In this document: piece after piece, positions 62,614-64,000 of the stretch | How the letters are laid out: each line of letters begins with the position of its first letter | How positions within the stretch are numbered: the first letter of the stretch is position 1 | Origin: Pseudomonadota bacterium | GTDB lineage: Bacteria; Desulfobacterota; Desulfovibrionia; Desulfovibrionales; Desulfomicrobiaceae | Assembly (NCBI GenBank): GCA_018902545.1 | Contig: JAHIQM010000006.1 | Span: forward strand, 1-64,000 | DNA: 64,000 nucleotides | Direction: 5' to 3' | Notes under the pieces: model-generated | The model's input: only the letters and a program-made list of their open reading frames with translations | Told to the model about the DNA's origin: nothing | The model's database searches: none | Made by a program: the position numbers and the translations under genes

Positions 62614-63000
62614 ATGATGAAGAAATGGTTGCCTAGGGCCGCTTTAGCGATGATCGCCGCGTCGTTTCTGGTTTTGAGTTTCAGTCTCGTAGAAATTGCC
62701 ACAGCGGGGAGTAAGGCTGCGGTTGCCATTGACCCGCCGTCCGGAAAAAAAGCTACAGTTATCACGATAACTGGGACCGGCTTTGCGCCTCAGGAAGAGG
62801 TTGACGTCGTTATCACCCTTGGCCCCGGACAAAGAGTCGGTTTGGGAACGGAAAAAGTCGAGATGATCGTGACCGATGACCAAGGTGGGTTTTCCGTCCC
62901 GTCGGCCATTCCGATGAACGCCAAGCCGGGTACATACCCTATCGATGTGGAAGGCAGTAAAGGGTCCGTGTTCAGCACGAGCATTGTCGTAACCGAATAG
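62614..63000 (+). CDS. Small exported protein with an IPT/TIG-like domain
   Basis: This 128-residue protein has a signal peptide (AALAMIAASFLVLSFSLVEI, cleaved near ATAGS). The mature 95 residues begin AAVAIDPPSGKKATVITITG, followed by TGFAPQEEVDV, the start of an IPT/TIG immunoglobulin-like fold. The ATG pair at 62614 follows GGAGG. It lies between the binding protein and the TRAP permease. It may bind the ligand or the binding protein; this is a guess. Confidence 0.7.
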   Translation: MMKKWLPRAALAMIAASFLVLSFSLVEIATAGSKAAVAIDPPSGKKATVITITGTGFAPQEEVDVVITLGPGQRVGLGTEKVEMIVTDDQGGFSVPSAIPMNAKPGTYPIDVEGSKGSVFSTSIVVTE

Positions 63001-63026
63001 TACGGCAAGCGGATAAGATGGATCAC

Positions 63027-63075
63027 GAGAAGCCCTGGTTGTTCGGTGTGTTGCGCCATCGACCTGGGCTTCTCC
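63027..63075 (+). terminator. Stem-loop after the small exported protein gene
   Basis: GAGAAGCCC (63027-63035) and GGGCTTCTC (63066-63074) form a 9-bp stem with a 30-nt loop, but there is no T-run. It may reduce read-through into the permease. The remaining gap to 63330 holds no gene that I recognise. Confidence 0.45.
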
Positions 63076-63330
63076 ATGCAAAGATGTCTATTTCTTTGCC
63101 GGACCGCCGAAAACGATCGGTACATGGTGCGGCCCTTATCTGTCGAACGGAAGAGCCTCGGCCTGTAAGTCCGGGCGTGAGTCGAGCGGCTGTTGCCCGG
63201 GATAAAGGGCGGGCGTTGAGTGCCGCTACAACACGCTTCTCATTGCACTGCCCTTGTGTCTGAATCCGCCTCGATGTTTCGGTTGGCGGTTCGAAACTTC
63301 GATTATCATTTGTTCAAATCAAGGTGGCCC

Positions 63331-64000
63331 ATGCGTAATTTAAAAGGCTGGTCAAAAATTTGTGTAGCAATAATGGCAGGAATATGGAGTGTGTTCCTTG
63401 TCTACACTGCAATAACAATTGCACTGCATCCAATCTTGCAGGGATCTATTTCACTCTGTTTTGGATTAGCTATAGTTTTTCTCATGTATCCATTTTCACA
63501 AAATGCTCGTCTATATGAAAGTTCAGAAAAACACTTGTTGAAAACATTGATTTACGGTTCCAAAACGAGTCCATCGGTTTTGGACGTTGTGTGTATTGTG
63601 TTTAGCGTGTTCCCATGCCTTTATATCATGTTTTCCTGGGAATCGATTGCTCGCAGTGCAGGGTACTACGAAGACTATCAATTGGTTCTTGGCTTTGCTC
63701 TCATTATCGGCTTGCTTGAGGCAACCCGGCGCTCTCTTGGAAACTCCATTCCCATTCTTATGCTTTGTTTCTTGGGCTATGCACTTTTCGGTGAACACAT
63801 CCCCGGCATGTTCGGGCATGCCGGCTTCCAGGGAACCGAAATTCTCTACCAGCTTTTTCTGATGCAGGAAGGCATCTGGGGCTTGCTGACCGACATGACC
63901 AGCAAGCTGATTGCCCTCTTTGTCCTCTTCGGGCCAGTGCTGTTCGCCACCGGGGTCGGCAAGACCTTCATGGACATCGCCATGCTCTTCGGCGGACGCA
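63331..64000 (+). CDS. TRAP transporter fused permease (DctQM type), partial at window end
   Basis: The ATG at 63331 (MRNLKGWSKICVAIMAG) opens a frame that stays open to the window end, giving 223 codons. It has several hydrophobic helices (VAIMAGIWSVFLVYTAITIA, then ISLCFGLAIVFLMYPF and LVLGFALIIGLLEATRRSLG). The last part, SKLIALFVLFGPVLFATGVG then KTFMDIAMLFGGR, is typical of fused TAXI-type permeases. It would use an ion gradient to import the solute bound by the TAXI protein. The C-terminal end lies outside the window. Confidence 0.88.
   Translation, partial: MRNLKGWSKICVAIMAGIWSVFLVYTAITIALHPILQGSISLCFGLAIVFLMYPFSQNARLYESSEKHLLKTLIYGSKTSPSVLDVVCIVFSVFPCLYIMFSWESIARSAGYYEDYQLVLGFALIIGLLEATRRSLGNSIPILMLCFLGYALFGEHIPGMFGHAGFQGTEILYQLFLMQEGIWGLLTDMTSKLIALFVLFGPVLFATGVGKTFMDIAMLFGGR

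Overview
The window reads as chromosome of a sulfate-reducing deltaproteobacterium of the Desulfovibrionales, possibly Desulfomicrobium-like. The evidence is a complete hmcABCDEF transmembrane redox operon followed by rrf2, an NfnAB-type bifurcating transhydrogenase, a Desulfovibrio-type hybrid cluster protein, a TAXI-TRAP transporter and a GC-rich core with many heme and iron-sulfur proteins. The genus is inferred from gene content; no rRNA or tRNA gene was recognised.

Bases 1 to about 14,560 form an accessory, defence-rich island that is much more AT-rich than the core in parts (1-1,790 and 9,000-14,500). It opens with the 3' end of an IS3-family element that has cut into a small membrane-protein gene, then two AT-rich unknown genes. 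A minus-strand operon follows with a nuclease-methyltransferase fusion, its specificity subunit and two small partner genes. Next come a frameshifted RlaP/YcgL-like nucleotidyltransferase, a probable AbrB-type toxin-antitoxin pair with its own promoter and palindrome, REP-like repeats with a RAYT transposase remnant, and two copies of an unexplained hairpin element. The most interesting part is a tight operon of an adenine methyltransferase, a DUF262 protein and a divergent RelA/SpoT-fold protein (9,276-12,745), facing a convergent P-loop ATPase. I regard this as the best candidate for an undescribed defence module.

From 14,714 on the window is core genome. In order: hrpB-pgpA-maf-lpd (minus strand); a four-helix membrane protein; hmcABCDEF and rrf2; a nitroreductase; nth-tgt (minus strand); cutA; miaB, a DUF151 nuclease, a PHP phosphoesterase and the tolQ-tolR-tolA-tolB-pal envelope system; an opgG-orf-opgH osmoregulated glucan operon; a NifA-type sigma-54 activator; a YihY/BrkB membrane protein; hcp, divergent from a flavin oxidoreductase and a four-cluster ferredoxin with a perfect FNR-type palindrome between them; rsgA; an SPFH/NfeD pair; an IclR regulator followed by livJHMGF branched-chain amino-acid uptake; nfnAB; and a TAXI-TRAP transporter whose permease runs off the window end.

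Functionally, Hmc passes electrons between periplasmic cytochromes and the membrane or cytoplasm, NfnAB balances ferredoxin, NADH and NADPH, and Hcp with its divergent partners probably handles nitric oxide or hydroxylamine stress under an FNR/HcpR-type regulator. Short dispersed repeats (REP-like, dRS3-like, a tandem 110-bp unit) sit in the intergenic gaps of both island and core.
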